A DNA stretch of 64,000 nt from Thiosulfatihalobacter marinus (GCF_016019955.1 NZ_JAECRZ010000001.1:496001-560000); one strand, 5' to 3'; shown: positions 54,246 through 63,619, counted from the first letter of the stretch. Translations and numbers: made by a program. Notes: generated from the sequence alone by a model not told the origin.

Positions 54246-55046
54246 ATGGCGCACGCGAAAAATCACGATTATCACATTCTGGCCCCGTCCTGGTGGCCGT
54301 TCCTTGGCGCGGTGGGCGGCTTTGTCATGCTGTTCGGCGCGGTTCTGTGGTTCCACGACAGTGGCCCGTGGATGTTCCTGATCGGCCTGGTCGCCGTTCT
54401 TTATGTCATGTTCGGCTGGTGGGCCGAGGTGATTGCCGAAAGCAAGGCGGGCGACCACACCCCGGTTGTGCAGATCGGCCTGCGCTATGGCTTTATCCTG
54501 TTCATCATGTCCGAGGTGATGTTCTTTTCGGCCTGGTTCTGGACCTTCTTCAAACACGCGCTGTATCCGATGGGGCCGCAAAGCCCGGCGGTGGACGGTG
54601 TCTGGCCGCCGGCAGGTATCGAAACCTTCGATCCCTGGCACCTGCCGCTGATCAATACGCTGATCCTGTTGTGTTCGGGCGCGGCGGCGACATGGGCGCA
54701 CCATGCGCTTGTCCACGAAAACAACCGCCAGGACGTGAAATGGGGCCTGAGCATCGCCATCGCCCTTGGGCTGCTGTTCACTTTTTTCCAGGGCTATGAG
54801 TATTACCATGCGTCCTTTGGCTTTGCCGGAAACATCTATGGCGCGTCGTTCTTCATGGCGACGGGGTTCCATGGCGCGCATGTGATCATCGGCACGATCT
54901 TTCTGTTCGTCTGCCTGATGCGCGTGTTGAAGGGGCATTTCACCCCGACCCAGCATGTCGGGTTCGAGGCGGCGGCCTGGTACTGGCACTTCGTGGATGT
55001 TGTGTGGCTGTTCCTGTTTGCCTCGATCTATATCTGGGGCCAGTAA
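54246..55046 (+). CDS. ctaE: Cytochrome c oxidase subunit III
   Basis: A 266-residue seven-helix subunit. Characteristic segments are [46 protein letters not shown], and [15 protein letters not shown] with the late [19 protein letters not shown]. It stabilises the proton pathways of subunit I. It follows ctaG by 33 nt with a purine-rich ribosome-binding region. Confidence 0.97.
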   Translation: MAHAKNHDYHILAPSWWPFLGAVGGFVMLFGAVLWFHDSGPWMFLIGLVAVLYVMFGWWAEVIAESKAGDHTPVVQIGLRYGFILFIMSEVMFFSAWFWTFFKHALYPMGPQSPAVDGVWPPAGIETFDPWHLPLINTLILLCSGAAATWAHHALVHENNRQDVKWGLSIAIALGLLFTFFQGYEYYHASFGFAGNIYGASFFMATGFHGAHVIIGTIFLFVCLMRVLKGHFTPTQHVGFEAAAWYWHFVDVVWLFLFASIYIWGQ

Positions 55047-55134
55047 ACCGTTGCGCTGCGGTTGAAATCCGGCGCCGTTCGGAGAATAACACGTCGCGGG
55101 CGGTTTCAGGCTGCCCGCGATTTTCTTTGAGACG

Positions 55135-55824
55135 ATGGAGTCCCGTTTGCCGCGTTACGTCCTTCCGCTTTTCTTTGGCATTCTTGGCACGGTGGTGCTG
55201 GTAAGTCTTGGCACCTGGCAGTTGCAGCGTCTGGTCTGGAAAGAGGGTGTGCTGGACGAGATCGCGGCGCGGATCGAGGCCGCCCCGGTGGCCGTGCCCG
55301 CCAATCCCGATCCGCAGCGCGACCGTTATCTTTCGGTCTCGGCCAGCGGAGCGTTCACCGGCGAGGAATTGCATATTCTGGCCTCGACCCGCCATGTGGG
55401 GGCGGTGTATCGCGTGATCTCCCCTTTCGAAACCACGGACGGGCGGCGGATCATGGTGGATCGGGGCTGGATCAAGCCGCCGCAAAAGGACGCGGAGCGC
55501 CCGGCCGGGCCGGCGACGATCACCGGCAATTTGCACTGGCCGGACGAGATTGACGGCTTTACCCCCGAATCCGACGCGGAAAAGAACATCTGGTTTGCGC
55601 GCGATGTTCCCACCCTGGCCGACGTTCTGGGGACCGAGCCGGTGCTGATCATCTTGCGCGAAACCTCGGAAACCGACCCGCCGGTGACACCGCTGCCGAT
55701 CGATGGCGCGGCGATTCCGAACGATCACCTTGAATATGTCGTCACGTGGTATGGACTTGCGATTGTCTGGGTGCTCATGACGGTCTATTACCTGCGCCGA
55801 CTGCGCAAAACCAGGAAGGCGTGA
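55135..55824 (+). CDS. SURF1 family oxidase biogenesis protein
   Basis: A 229-residue protein with two transmembrane helices at the ends (LPLFFGILGTVVLVSLGTWQLQRL; VVTWYGLAIVWVLMTVYYLRRLRK) and a periplasmic loop with GRRIMVDRGWIKP, the SURF1 pattern. In Paracoccus Surf1 proteins bind heme a and help insert it into subunit I. It lies 88 nt after ctaE and just ahead of thrC. Confidence 0.93.
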   Translation: MESRLPRYVLPLFFGILGTVVLVSLGTWQLQRLVWKEGVLDEIAARIEAAPVAVPANPDPQRDRYLSVSASGAFTGEELHILASTRHVGAVYRVISPFETTDGRRIMVDRGWIKPPQKDAERPAGPATITGNLHWPDEIDGFTPESDAEKNIWFARDVPTLADVLGTEPVLIILRETSETDPPVTPLPIDGAAIPNDHLEYVVTWYGLAIVWVLMTVYYLRRLRKTRKA

Positions 55825-55829
55825 CACCC

Positions 55830-57218
55830 GTGAAATACATCTCTACCCGCGGCAATGCGCCGGTTCTGAATTTCGAGGACACCATGCTGACCGGGCTGGC
55901 GCGCGATGGCGGGCTGTATGTGCCCGAGACCATCCCCACAATGAGCGCGGCAGAGATCGCGGCGCTGGCCGGGGTGAGCTATGAAGAGGCGGCGTTCCGG
56001 GTGATGCGCCCGTTCGTGGGCGATGCATTCACCGACGCGGAGTTCCGGGGGATCATCGCGCGGGCCTATGCGGGGTTCCGTCACGACGCGCGCGCGCCGC
56101 TGGTGCAGCTGGGGCCGAACCACTTTCTGCTGGAGCTGTTCCACGGCCCCACGCTGGCCTTCAAGGACTTCGCGATGCAGCTGATTGGCCAGCTGTTCCA
56201 GTTTTCGCTGGCGCGGCGCGGTGAGCGTGTGACCATCGTGGGGGCGACTTCGGGCGATACCGGGTCGGCCGCGATCGAGGCGTTCCGGGGGTTGGACAAC
56301 GTGGATGTGTTCATCCTGTTCCCGCATGGGCGCGTCAGCGAGATCCAGCGCAGGCAGATGACCACGCCCGGTGATTCCAATGTGCACGCGCTGGCGCTGG
56401 ATGGTGATTTCGATGACTGTCAGGCCAGGCTCAAGGACATGTTCAACGATTTCGAATTCCGCGACGGGGTGCGTCTGGCCGGGGTGAATTCGATCAACTG
56501 GGCGCGGGTTCTGGCGCAGGTGGTGTATTATTTCACCTCGGCCGTGTCGCTGGGCGCGCCGAATCGCGAGGTGTCGTTTACGGTGCCAACGGGCAATTTC
56601 GGGGACATTTTCGCAGGTTACATCGCCAGGAAGATGGGGCTGCCGATCAGGGATCTGGTGATTGCCACCAACCAGAACGACATTCTGCACCGCACCCTGG
56701 AAACCGGCGCCTATATCAAGCAGGGGGTGACGCCCTCAATCAGCCCGTCGATGGACATTCAGGTAAGTTCGAATTTCGAGCGCGCGCTGTTTGACGCCTA
56801 TGGGCGCGACGGCAATGCGGTGGCGCAGCTTATGGACGAGCTGAAGGGGGGATCGTTTCGTGTGAGCCAGGGCGCGATGCAGGCGCTGCGCGAGAGTTTC
56901 GGCTCGGGGCGGGCGTCGGAAGACGAGACCATGGCCTCCATCAGGAACGCATTTGCGGCCTGTGGAGAAGTTCTTTGCCCGCATTCCGCCGTTGGGGTAA
57001 AGGTGGGCCATGAACATTTATCCGAGACCCCGATGATCTCTTTGGCCACGGCCCATCCCGCCAAGTTTCCCGATGCCGTCGAGGCCGCGACAGGGCAGCG
57101 CCCGTCGCTGCCGCCGCATATGGCGGACATGATGGATCGGGATGAGCAAGTGGCACGTGTTCCCAACGACCTGGCCCATCTTCAGGCGCTCATCAAGCAA
57201 CGGATTGTCCAGCGTTGA
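55830..57218 (+). CDS. thrC: Threonine synthase
   Basis: A 462-residue PLP enzyme that turns O-phosphohomoserine into threonine. The GTG at 55830 with AGGAAGG upstream gives the conserved start KYISTRGNAPVLNFEDTMLTGLARDGGLYVPE. The PLP lysine is in GPTLAFKDFAMQ, and the phosphate loop region is ATSGDTGSAAIEAFRG. It begins 5 nt after surf1 and overlaps the M16 peptidase start by 4 nt. The surf1-thrC-M16 order is conserved in this clade. Confidence 0.97.
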   Translation: MKYISTRGNAPVLNFEDTMLTGLARDGGLYVPETIPTMSAAEIAALAGVSYEEAAFRVMRPFVGDAFTDAEFRGIIARAYAGFRHDARAPLVQLGPNHFLLELFHGPTLAFKDFAMQLIGQLFQFSLARRGERVTIVGATSGDTGSAAIEAFRGLDNVDVFILFPHGRVSEIQRRQMTTPGDSNVHALALDGDFDDCQARLKDMFNDFEFRDGVRLAGVNSINWARVLAQVVYYFTSAVSLGAPNREVSFTVPTGNFGDIFAGYIARKMGLPIRDLVIATNQNDILHRTLETGAYIKQGVTPSISPSMDIQVSSNFERALFDAYGRDGNAVAQLMDELKGGSFRVSQGAMQALRESFGSGRASEDETMASIRNAFAACGEVLCPHSAVGVKVGHEHLSETPMISLATAHPAKFPDAVEAATGQRPSLPPHMADMMDRDEQVARVPNDLAHLQALIKQRIVQR

Positions 57219-58477
57219 CAGTAGAACTGCATACACTTTCCAACGGGTTTCGCATTGTCACCGAACACATGCCGGGCCTGGAATCCGCCGCGATCGGCAT
57301 CTGGGTGAATGTGGGCGGGCGCCATGAGCGGCCCGAACAGAACGGCATTGCGCATTTTCTGGAACACATGGCGTTCAAGGGCACGAAACGGCGCAATGCA
57401 CTGGAGATCGCCGAGGCGATCGAAGATGTGGGCGGATATATCAACGCCTATACCAGCCGTGAGGTAACGGCCTATTACGCACGTGTGCTGAAGGACGATG
57501 TGCGTCTTGCACTGGATGTGGTGGGCGATATCGTGCTGAATCCGGTTTTCGACCCGGTTGAGATCGAGATCGAGCGTGGGGTCATCCTTCAGGAGATCGG
57601 ACAGGCGCTGGATACGCCGGATGACGTGATCTTTGACTGGTTGCAGGAACGGGCCTATCCCGATCAGCCGCTGGGGCGTACGATCCTGGGGGACGGTGCG
57701 CATGTGCGCCGGTTCGGGCGTGTGGATCTGTCGGCCTTTGTGAGCGAACATTATCGCCCCGAACACATGATCCTGTCGGCGGCGGGCGGCATTGACCATG
57801 GCGAGATCGTGCGGCTGGCAGAGGATCAGTTCGGCCATCTGCAACGTGGGCCGGTCCTGCCGATAACACCGGCGCGATTCGGCGGGGGTGAGTTCCGGAC
57901 CGAAAAGGCCCTGGAACAGGCGCATTTCGCGCTGGGGCTGGAAAGCCCGGATTATTGCAGTCCTGATATCTACACCGCGCAGATATATACCACGGCCCTG
58001 GGCGGTGGCATGTCAAGCCGCCTGTTCCAGGAAGTTCGCGAGAAGCGCGGTCTGTGTTATTCGATCTTTGCGCAAACGGGGGCCTATTCGGACACCGGTA
58101 TGACCACGATTTACGCGGGCACGTCGGGCAGCCAGATTTGCGACCTGGCGCAGATCACCATCGACGAGTTGAAACGCGCAGCCGAGGATATGAACCCGGT
58201 CGAGATCGCGCGGGCGCGTACGCAGATGAAGGCGGGTTTGCTGATGGGGCTGGAAAGCCCGTCGAGCCGGGCCGAGCGGCTGGCGCGGATGCTGGCGATC
58301 TGGGACCGTGTCCCCTCGCTGAGCGAGACGGTGGAGCGAATCGATGCGGTGACGGATGCAGATGTGCGCCGTATTGCCGAGGATATGGCGGTTAACGCCC
58401 GCCCGGCCATGGCGTTGTATGGCCCGGTGTCCGACGCACCCGATCTTGAGGCGCTCCAGCGGAGGCGCGCTGCCTGA
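57215..58477 (+). CDS. M16 family zinc peptidase (mitochondrial processing peptidase-like)
   Basis: A 420-residue pitrilysin-type peptidase. The inverted zinc motif HFLEH (H-x-x-E-H) is in NGIAHFLEHMAFKGTKRR, with the distal glutamate region in the following IEIERGVILQEIGQA. The C-terminal inactive half contains the glycine-rich loop ALGGGMSSRLFQEVREKRGLCY. The start is a TTG that overlaps the thrC stop. It is a bacterial relative of MPP-beta; the natural substrates are unknown. Confidence 0.92.
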   Translation: MTVELHTLSNGFRIVTEHMPGLESAAIGIWVNVGGRHERPEQNGIAHFLEHMAFKGTKRRNALEIAEAIEDVGGYINAYTSREVTAYYARVLKDDVRLALDVVGDIVLNPVFDPVEIEIERGVILQEIGQALDTPDDVIFDWLQERAYPDQPLGRTILGDGAHVRRFGRVDLSAFVSEHYRPEHMILSAAGGIDHGEIVRLAEDQFGHLQRGPVLPITPARFGGGEFRTEKALEQAHFALGLESPDYCSPDIYTAQIYTTALGGGMSSRLFQEVREKRGLCYSIFAQTGAYSDTGMTTIYAGTSGSQICDLAQITIDELKRAAEDMNPVEIARARTQMKAGLLMGLESPSSRAERLARMLAIWDRVPSLSETVERIDAVTDADVRRIAEDMAVNARPAMALYGPVSDAPDLEALQRRRAA

Positions 58478-59067
58478 TGCTGTTGAACCGGCGGAAGGTT
58501 CGGATCGACACCGAGCGGATGATCATGCGCCCGCCGGTGCATTCCGACTTTCGAAACTGGGCAGAGCTGCGCAGTGCCAGCGCCGAATTCCTGGTGCCCT
58601 GGGAGCCGGCCTGGGCCCCGACGCATCTGAGCCGCAAGAGCTTTACCAATCGCGTGTACTGGGCGCAGCGATCCATTGGTACGGACAATGCGCTGCCGCT
58701 GTTCCTGTTCCGGCGCAACGATGACGTGCTGCTGGGGGCGATCACGCTGGACAATATCCGACGAGGGCCGGCGCAGGCGGGAACGCTGGGCTATTGGATT
58801 GGCGAGACCTTTGCCCGGCAGGGTTTCATGCGAGAAGCCATCGAAGCGGTGGTTCATCACGCGTTTCACCGCATGGAACTGAGCCGGGTCGAAGCGGCCT
58901 GTCTGCCCGAGAACATCGCTTCGCGCGGGGTTCTGGAGAAGTCCGGGTTCAAGTACGAAGGGGTGGCGCAAAGCTATTTGCAGATCAACGGGCGCTGGCG
59001 CACGCATGTGTTGTATGCCGCGTTGCGCAATGATCGTCGTGGACGCACCCTGGCAGGCCAGGCCTGA
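58477..59067 (+). CDS. GNAT N-acetyltransferase, RimJ-type
   Basis: A 196-residue acetyltransferase of the RimJ/RimL branch. Landmarks are DTERMIMRPPVHSDFRNWAELR at the N terminus, LLGAITLDNIRRG, LGYWIGETFARQGFMREAIEAVVHHAF for acetyl-CoA binding, and ENIASRGVLEKSGFKYEG. It would acetylate an N-terminal alanine/serine of a ribosomal or other protein. It shares a TGATG overlap with the M16 peptidase. Confidence 0.9.
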   Translation: MLLNRRKVRIDTERMIMRPPVHSDFRNWAELRSASAEFLVPWEPAWAPTHLSRKSFTNRVYWAQRSIGTDNALPLFLFRRNDDVLLGAITLDNIRRGPAQAGTLGYWIGETFARQGFMREAIEAVVHHAFHRMELSRVEAACLPENIASRGVLEKSGFKYEGVAQSYLQINGRWRTHVLYAALRNDRRGRTLAGQA

Positions 59068-59080
59068 GCCAGCGGTGGGT

Positions 59081-59144
59081 GGGGGCGTTGCCCCCTCTGG
59101 GCCTGCGGCCCATTCACCCCCAGAGTATTTTCGGCAAAATGAAG
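59081..59144 (+). repeat. Dispersed hairpin + AT-core intergenic element, copy 4
   Basis: A hairpin GGGGGC-gtt-GCCCCC (59081-59095) is followed, after a GC-rich spacer, by CAGAGTATTTTCGGCAAAAT and GAAGG. It lies 14 nt after the GNAT stop and in the gap before the FAD-linked dehydrogenase. Confidence 0.6.
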
Positions 59145-59232
59145 GGGGGGGGTGTCGGGCCGGTCATCCCGTCCTTGGAATGGTGCGTTGCGGGAAATGC
59201 TGTGCTGCTGGACCGCGAGGGCTGTGCGGATT

Positions 59233-60654
59233 ATGTCTGGTTGCATGACACTTAACCCGGTTTCCGAAACGTTTCGCGATCACCTTGCAGGGCAACTGCC
59301 GTCAGATACATTGCGCCCGCCCGAGCCGCGCTATCTGGAAGAGCCGCGCGGGCGGTTTGTGGGGCGCGCGGGCCTGTTGGCGTTGCCGCGATCGGCAGCG
59401 GAGGTTGCCACAATCGTGACCGCGTGCAACGCGGCGCGGGTGGGGGTGGTGCCCTATGGCGGCGGGACTGGCCTTGTGGGCGGGCAGGTGCAGGACGCGG
59501 GGCCGGCGCCGGTGATCCTGTCGTTGGAGCGCATGAACCGGGTGCGGGCGGTGCTGCCGCTGGAAAACGTGATGGTGGCGGAGGCCGGCGTGATCCTGAC
59601 CGATGTTCAACAGGCCGCGCTTGCGGTCGACCGGTTGTTTCCTCTGTCATTGGGGGCAGAAGGTTCGGCCCGGATCGGGGGCAACCTGTCAACCAATGCG
59701 GGCGGCGTGACTGTGTTGCGCTACGGCAATGCGCGTGATTTGTGCCTGGGGTTGGAGGCCGTACTTCCCACTGGTGAGATCTGGCATGGGCTGACGCGGC
59801 TGCGCAAGGACAATACCGGCTATGACCTTAGGAATCTGCTGATCGGGGCCGAGGGCACTTTGGGCGTGATCACCGCTGCCGCGCTCAAGCTGTTCGCGCG
59901 GCCCGTCTCGGTGGGTACGGCGGTGATGGTGGTGGATGGGCCCGGGGCTGCGCTGGACCTTCTGACATTGGCGCGCCAGGAGGCGGGTGAAGGCGTGAGC
60001 GCGTTCGAGTTGATCCACCGCCAGGGGCTGGACTTTGTCGCCGAACACCTGCCGGAAACGCGCCAACCCTTCGCGCCCGCGCCGCAATGGATGGTGCTGA
60101 TCGAGCTTGGTCTGTCGTATGGGGCGGATGAGGCGTTGGAGCGGATCTACATCTCTGGCATTGAGGCCGGGCTGGTGAGCGATGGCGCGATCGCACAAAA
60201 CGGTATCCAGCGTGCCGCGTTCTGGCGGGTTCGTGAGGCCATTCCCGAGGCAAACAAGATCGTTGGCTCCGTCGCCAGCCATGATATTTCTCTGCCATTG
60301 GGGGCGGTTACCGATTTCATCGCCCAGGCGGAGGCGCTGGTGGCGGCGGTTGGTCCGTTCCGTATCAATTGTTTCGGACATCTGGGCGATGGCAATTTGC
60401 ACTACAACCTGTTCCCGCCCAGGGGCCATCACAGATCGGAATATGACGCGCACCGGGGCCGACTGTCTGAACGAATACATGGCCTGGTTCAGGAGATGGG
60501 CGGCTCATTCAGTGCCGAGCACGGGGTCGGGCGCCTGAAGATGGGCGATCTGGAGCGGTATGGCGATCCCGCGCGGCTGTCGGCCATGCGCGCGATCAAG
60601 CAAGCGCTTGATCCTAACGGCATCATGAATCCGGGGGCAGTATTGCGCGGCTAG
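59233..60654 (+). CDS. FAD-linked 2-hydroxyacid dehydrogenase (D-lactate/D-2-hydroxyglutarate type)
   Basis: A 473-residue flavoprotein with a PCMH-type FAD domain (VVPYGGGTGLVGGQVQ; LSLGAEGSARIGGNLSTNAGGVTVLRYGNARDLCLGLE) and an FAD-oxidase C-terminal domain. The latter ends with FGHLGDGNLHYNLF, a metal-binding histidine region, and SFSAEHGVGRLKMGDL. It oxidises a D-2-hydroxyacid; D-2-hydroxyglutarate or D-lactate are the likeliest. The start could be ATG 59233 or 59245; the first is chosen for a GAGGG at suitable distance. Convergent with apt. Confidence 0.9.
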   Translation: MSGCMTLNPVSETFRDHLAGQLPSDTLRPPEPRYLEEPRGRFVGRAGLLALPRSAAEVATIVTACNAARVGVVPYGGGTGLVGGQVQDAGPAPVILSLERMNRVRAVLPLENVMVAEAGVILTDVQQAALAVDRLFPLSLGAEGSARIGGNLSTNAGGVTVLRYGNARDLCLGLEAVLPTGEIWHGLTRLRKDNTGYDLRNLLIGAEGTLGVITAAALKLFARPVSVGTAVMVVDGPGAALDLLTLARQEAGEGVSAFELIHRQGLDFVAEHLPETRQPFAPAPQWMVLIELGLSYGADEALERIYISGIEAGLVSDGAIAQNGIQRAAFWRVREAIPEANKIVGSVASHDISLPLGAVTDFIAQAEALVAAVGPFRINCFGHLGDGNLHYNLFPPRGHHRSEYDAHRGRLSERIHGLVQEMGGSFSAEHGVGRLKMGDLERYGDPARLSAMRAIKQALDPNGIMNPGAVLRG

Positions 60655-60656
60655 GT

Positions 60657-60717
60657 CTTCTTTTGGCCGGAAATATCCCGGGGAGTCCCGAGCTTGCTCG
60701 GGGCGGGGCAGAGCCCC
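60657..60717 (-). repeat. Dispersed hairpin + AT-core intergenic element, copy 5 (inverted)
   Basis: On the minus strand, GGGGC-tct-GCCCC, then a second hairpin CCCGAGC / GCTCGGG (60687-60702), precedes the core GGGATATTTCCGGCCAAAAG. It fills the gap between convergent FAD dehydrogenase and apt and may act as their transcription end. Confidence 0.6.
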
Positions 60718-61256
60718 TACATGCCGTCGAATTCACACAGGACAGTGACATCCATGCCCATCTCTTCAAGACGCTTGCGACCACCAAGTTCGGGAAGATC
60801 GATGATGAAGACACAGCCGATGATCTCTCCCCCCAGCCGTTCAACCAGCTTGATCCCCGCCTCGGCGGTGCCGCCGGTGGCCAGCAGGTCATCGACCAGC
60901 AGGATCTTTTCGCCGGGCTGGATGGCATCATCGTGAATCTCGACGATCGCTTCGCCATATTCCAGCTTGTACTCCTGCGAAATCGTGGTGCCGGGCAGCT
61001 TGCCTTTCTTGCGCACCGGCACAAAGCCGACGCTAAGCTGGTGGGCGATGGCGCCGCCCAGAATGAAACCGCGCGCCTCAAGCCCGATCACCTTGTCGAT
61101 ACGTTCACCCGCATAGGGGTGCAACATCTGGTCGATGGCCATGCGAAAACCGCGCGGATCGGCAAACAGAGTGGTCACGTCGCGGAACATGATTCCTTCA
61201 TGCGGAAAATCGACGATGGTGCGAATATAATCTTTGATGTCCTTGCGCTTGGCCAC
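60717..61256 (-). CDS. apt: Adenine phosphoribosyltransferase
   Basis: A 179-residue purine salvage enzyme that makes AMP from adenine and PRPP. The GTG at 61256 with AGGGAG 8 nt upstream gives the conserved [21 protein letters not shown] start. The PRPP motif is [17 protein letters not shown], and the flexible loop is [20 protein letters not shown]. It recycles the adenine released by MtnP, encoded 2 kb away. Confidence 0.97.
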   Translation of the reverse strand: MAKRKDIKDYIRTIVDFPHEGIMFRDVTTLFADPRGFRMAIDQMLHPYAGERIDKVIGLEARGFILGGAIAHQLSVGFVPVRKKGKLPGTTISQEYKLEYGEAIVEIHDDAIQPGEKILLVDDLLATGGTAEAGIKLVERLGGEIIGCVFIIDLPELGGRKRLEEMGMDVTVLCEFDGM

Positions 61257-61575
61257 GGGCAGGCTCCCTGATGGAATGTTGTGGTCTTGGTTTCGCCCAA
61301 TGTGTCCGCAAGCGCAAGGGACCGGTGGTCGCGGGGACAGCCCTGGAGATCGGGTAACGGGCAGATGGCCGGGCCATGATCGCCAGTATTGCCATGGTGT
61401 CAGTTCCATACCATTATGAGACTGAAAGGTTTTTTGGGCAGGGGCGGCCATTTTGGGCATTTATTTCCCGCTTGGCCTTGGGTATGGTTTTGTGTAGCGG
61501 TTGTATATGTATTGTATATACATGTTTTATCGCGCTCAAGGTCGGATCGGACCTATCCGGGATAGTGGGGCAGGC
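61257..61575. other. 319-bp apt-RHH intergenic region
   Basis: No gene is visible. It serves as the promoter region of apt and of the small downstream gene. The right half is unusually AT-rich for this genome (61395-61530) and contains the repeated TGTATAT motif described separately. Confidence 0.55.
61501..61522. promoter_or_regulatory. Tandem TTGTATATNNA sites, possible operator
   Basis: TTGTATATGTA and TTGTATATACA are adjacent 11-bp direct repeats. The second contains the perfect palindrome TGTATATACA. They lie 54 bp upstream of a small ribbon-helix-helix gene and could be its autoregulatory operator as well as a -10 region. Confidence 0.4.
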
Positions 61576-61749
61576 GTGGGCAAGAAAGACGGCAAATCCA
61601 AGTCCAGGAAGGACAGTCAACTGGTGCTGCGGCTTGACAAGGAAGAGCGCGATGCGTTTGTCGACCTGTGCAAGGAATTGGATACCAGTGCCGCGCGGGA
61701 GATACGCGGGTTCATCCGGCGTTTCATGAAAAAGAACCAGAGCGACTAG
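61576..61749 (+). CDS. Small ribbon-helix-helix-like protein (57 aa)
   Basis: A basic peptide with the ribbon-helix-helix layout: an N-terminal Lys/Ser tail, a beta strand QLVLRLDKEE, then helices RDAFVDLCKELD and SAAREIRGFIRRFMK. Such proteins (Arc/CopG type) bind DNA as dimers and often autoregulate. The GTG at 61576 is chosen because the upstream extension in the same frame is AT-rich and low in coding character. The 3' end overlaps the convergent LysE-family gene by 4 nt. No toxin partner is adjacent. Confidence 0.6.
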   Translation: MGKKDGKSKSRKDSQLVLRLDKEERDAFVDLCKELDTSAAREIRGFIRRFMKKNQSD

Positions 61750-62375
61750 GCCGCCCGGCGAAGCGTGGCGGTGAGAAGACCCATCCCGATGAGCGTGAGC
61801 CCGCCGATGCGGGTGAGCCAGCGAATAACGCCCGGTCGTTCGATGCGGGCGCGCAGGTGATCGGCCAGCAGGGCGTAGGCGAGCGCATTGAATGCCGCCA
61901 ATGTGACAAAGGTGGTGGTCAGGATGGCGAATTGCGCCGGCAACGGGTGCGCCGGATCGATGAATTGCGGCACGAAGGCAATGAAGAACCCGATGCTTTT
62001 CGGATTCAGCGCCGTGACCGCCGCTGCATGGCCGAATACGCCGCGCGCCGGAAGCGCTCGCGCTTTCATCACGGCACCGATTTCGGCATGGCGCGCGCTT
62101 GTGAGCATCCTGACACCAAGCCAGATCAGATAGATAGCGCCGACCCATTTCAAAATGGTAAACGCGGTGGCCGATGCCAGGACAAGTGCGCCCAATCCCA
62201 GCAGGGAGGCGGTCATGGCGATAAAGTCGCCAAGCGCCACGCCGAGGGCTGTTGCCGCGGCCGCCTGCCGCCCCTGGCTGAGCGCGTAGGACAATACCAG
62301 AAGCACGGTCGGGCCGGGGATCAGCAGCAACGCCGTGGAGGCGACAACAAATCCGAACCAGAGGTCGATAGCCAT
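61746..62375 (-). CDS. LysE/RhtB family amino-acid exporter
   Basis: A 209-residue membrane protein with five to six helices. The LysE/RhtB signature is LIPGPTVLLVLSYALSQGRQAAAATALGVALGDF at residues about 17-50, followed by WVGAIYLIWLGVRML and GFFIAFVPQFIDP. It exports an amino acid such as homoserine, threonine or lysine; the substrate is not predictable. It is 16 nt downstream of mtnP on the same strand. Confidence 0.92.
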   Translation of the reverse strand: MAIDLWFGFVVASTALLLIPGPTVLLVLSYALSQGRQAAAATALGVALGDFIAMTASLLGLGALVLASATAFTILKWVGAIYLIWLGVRMLTSARHAEIGAVMKARALPARGVFGHAAAVTALNPKSIGFFIAFVPQFIDPAHPLPAQFAILTTTFVTLAAFNALAYALLADHLRARIERPGVIRWLTRIGGLTLIGMGLLTATLRRAA

Positions 62376-62391
62376 AAGAAACCCTTGTGCA

Positions 62392-63270
62392 TCAAATGGT
62401 TAGAACGCGCCCTGCAATGGCATCCAGCCTGGCGGCCATGGCCGGATCACGGGCTTCGGGAGCGGTGAGAATGGCGTGGTCCAGCGCCCTGTCGCAGCCA
62501 TGCGGGCAGGGCGCGCGGGCGGGGCCGAGGAGGGCGGGCAAGCGTCCGACGAGGTCTCGTGCATTCCGGGCGTTTCCGGTCAGGGTTGCGATGATTTCGG
62601 ACACGTCGACCTCGCCATGGTCCGGATGCCAGCTGTCATAATCGGTGACCATGGCGACGGAGGCATAGCAAAGTTCGGCTTCGCGAGCGAGCTTGGCTTC
62701 GGGCATGTTGGTCATGCCGATCACATCCGCGCCCCAGCTTTCGCGATACATCCGGGATTCGGCCAGCGTGGAAAATTGAGGGCCTTCCATGGCAAGGTAG
62801 GTGCCGCCGTCATGCACGGTGATCCCGGCATCCAGCCCGGCGTTCAGACAGGCGGCGGACAGGCGCTGGCAAGTGGGGTGCGCGACGCTGACATGGGCCA
62901 CGAGGCCGGGGCCGAAAAAGGATTTCTCGCGCGCGAAAGTGCGGTCAATGAATTGATCCACAACGACAAAATCGCCCGGCGCCATGTCCTCGCGAAACGA
63001 GCCGACCGCCGAGACCGAAAGCACGTCGGTCGCGCCCAGCCGTTTGAGCGCGTCGATATTGGCGCGATAGGGCACCGAGGAGGGGCTGTGCACATGGCCG
63101 CGCCCGTGGCGAGGCAGGAAGGCCATTTTCACACCCGACAGCACGCCGGTGAGGATATTGTCGGACGGGGCACCCCACGGGGTTTGGATTTCCTGCCACC
63201 TTGCGTCTTCAAGGCCGTCGATCTCGTAGAGGCCCGAGCCGCCGATCACGGCGATCATGGTTTCGGTCAT
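62392..63270 (-). CDS. mtnP: S-methyl-5'-thioadenosine phosphorylase
   Basis: A 292-residue PNP-family enzyme that splits methylthioadenosine to adenine and methylthioribose-1-phosphate. Segments are IAVIGGSGLYEIDGL, LPRHGRGHVHSPSSVPYRANIDALKRLG, TYLAMEGPQFSTLAESRMYR, and MTNMPEAKLAREAELCYA. The ATG at 63270 has AAAGGA upstream. The freed adenine can be salvaged by Apt. Confidence 0.95.
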   Translation of the reverse strand: MTETMIAVIGGSGLYEIDGLEDARWQEIQTPWGAPSDNILTGVLSGVKMAFLPRHGRGHVHSPSSVPYRANIDALKRLGATDVLSVSAVGSFREDMAPGDFVVVDQFIDRTFAREKSFFGPGLVAHVSVAHPTCQRLSAACLNAGLDAGITVHDGGTYLAMEGPQFSTLAESRMYRESWGADVIGMTNMPEAKLAREAELCYASVAMVTDYDSWHPDHGEVDVSEIIATLTGNARNARDLVGRLPALLGPARAPCPHGCDRALDHAILTAPEARDPAMAARLDAIAGRVLTI

Positions 63271-63619
63271 GGCGTGTCCTTTCGTGCCGCGAATCCCCGG
63301 CATTGTTGGGCGCGGGGGCCGTGAAATGCAACCGCTTGGCGCCATACCGGGCGAATCGGGAGTTAACGCCTGAATTTGCGGGGGTTTTCGGGATCGGCGG
63401 CACGTCGGCATCACGTCGGTATTGTGTCGGTTCCGAAGGTGGGCGCGGGCAGGGTTATGTCCGCGCCCGCCCTGACAGGGATTTGTCAGGATCCGGCGCC
63501 CAAAATTCGGGCAGACGGCGCGCGCCCTGCCGGGCTGGCGGCGCTGCTATTGTGCAATTCCGGCGCGTGCTTTAGGGACGGGGCCAGCGAACCGAAACCC
63601 CAAGACAGACAGGATGCCC
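63271..63619. other. 349-bp mtnP-sulP intergenic region
   Basis: No gene is visible. It contains the second 11-bp tandem repeat array (63392-63435), a GC hairpin (GGGCGCGG / CCGCGCCC, 63441-63468) and a perfect hairpin (CCTGACA / TGTCAGG, 63471-63490). These structures precede the SulP-family gene and could form a structured 5' leader. Confidence 0.55.
63392..63435. repeat. Tandem 11-bp repeat (4 units), copy B
   Basis: Units GATCGGCGGCA, CGTCGGCATCA, CGTCGGTATTG and TGTCGGTTCCG align one-to-one with the array at 24617-24660. Unit three is identical in both, and TCGG is kept in all eight units. It lies between divergent mtnP and the SulP gene. Confidence 0.7.

Noticed and set aside
55746-55829. 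Upstream start of thrC overlapping surf1
   Set aside because: The region encodes the conserved C-terminal membrane helix of SURF1 in another frame. The GTG at 55830 has a ribosome-binding site and gives the canonical N terminus.
59152-59232. Longer N terminus for the FAD-linked dehydrogenase
   Set aside because: The extension has no ribosome-binding site, lies immediately downstream of the dispersed repeat and reads as Cys/Trp/Arg-rich sequence absent from the family's usual start.
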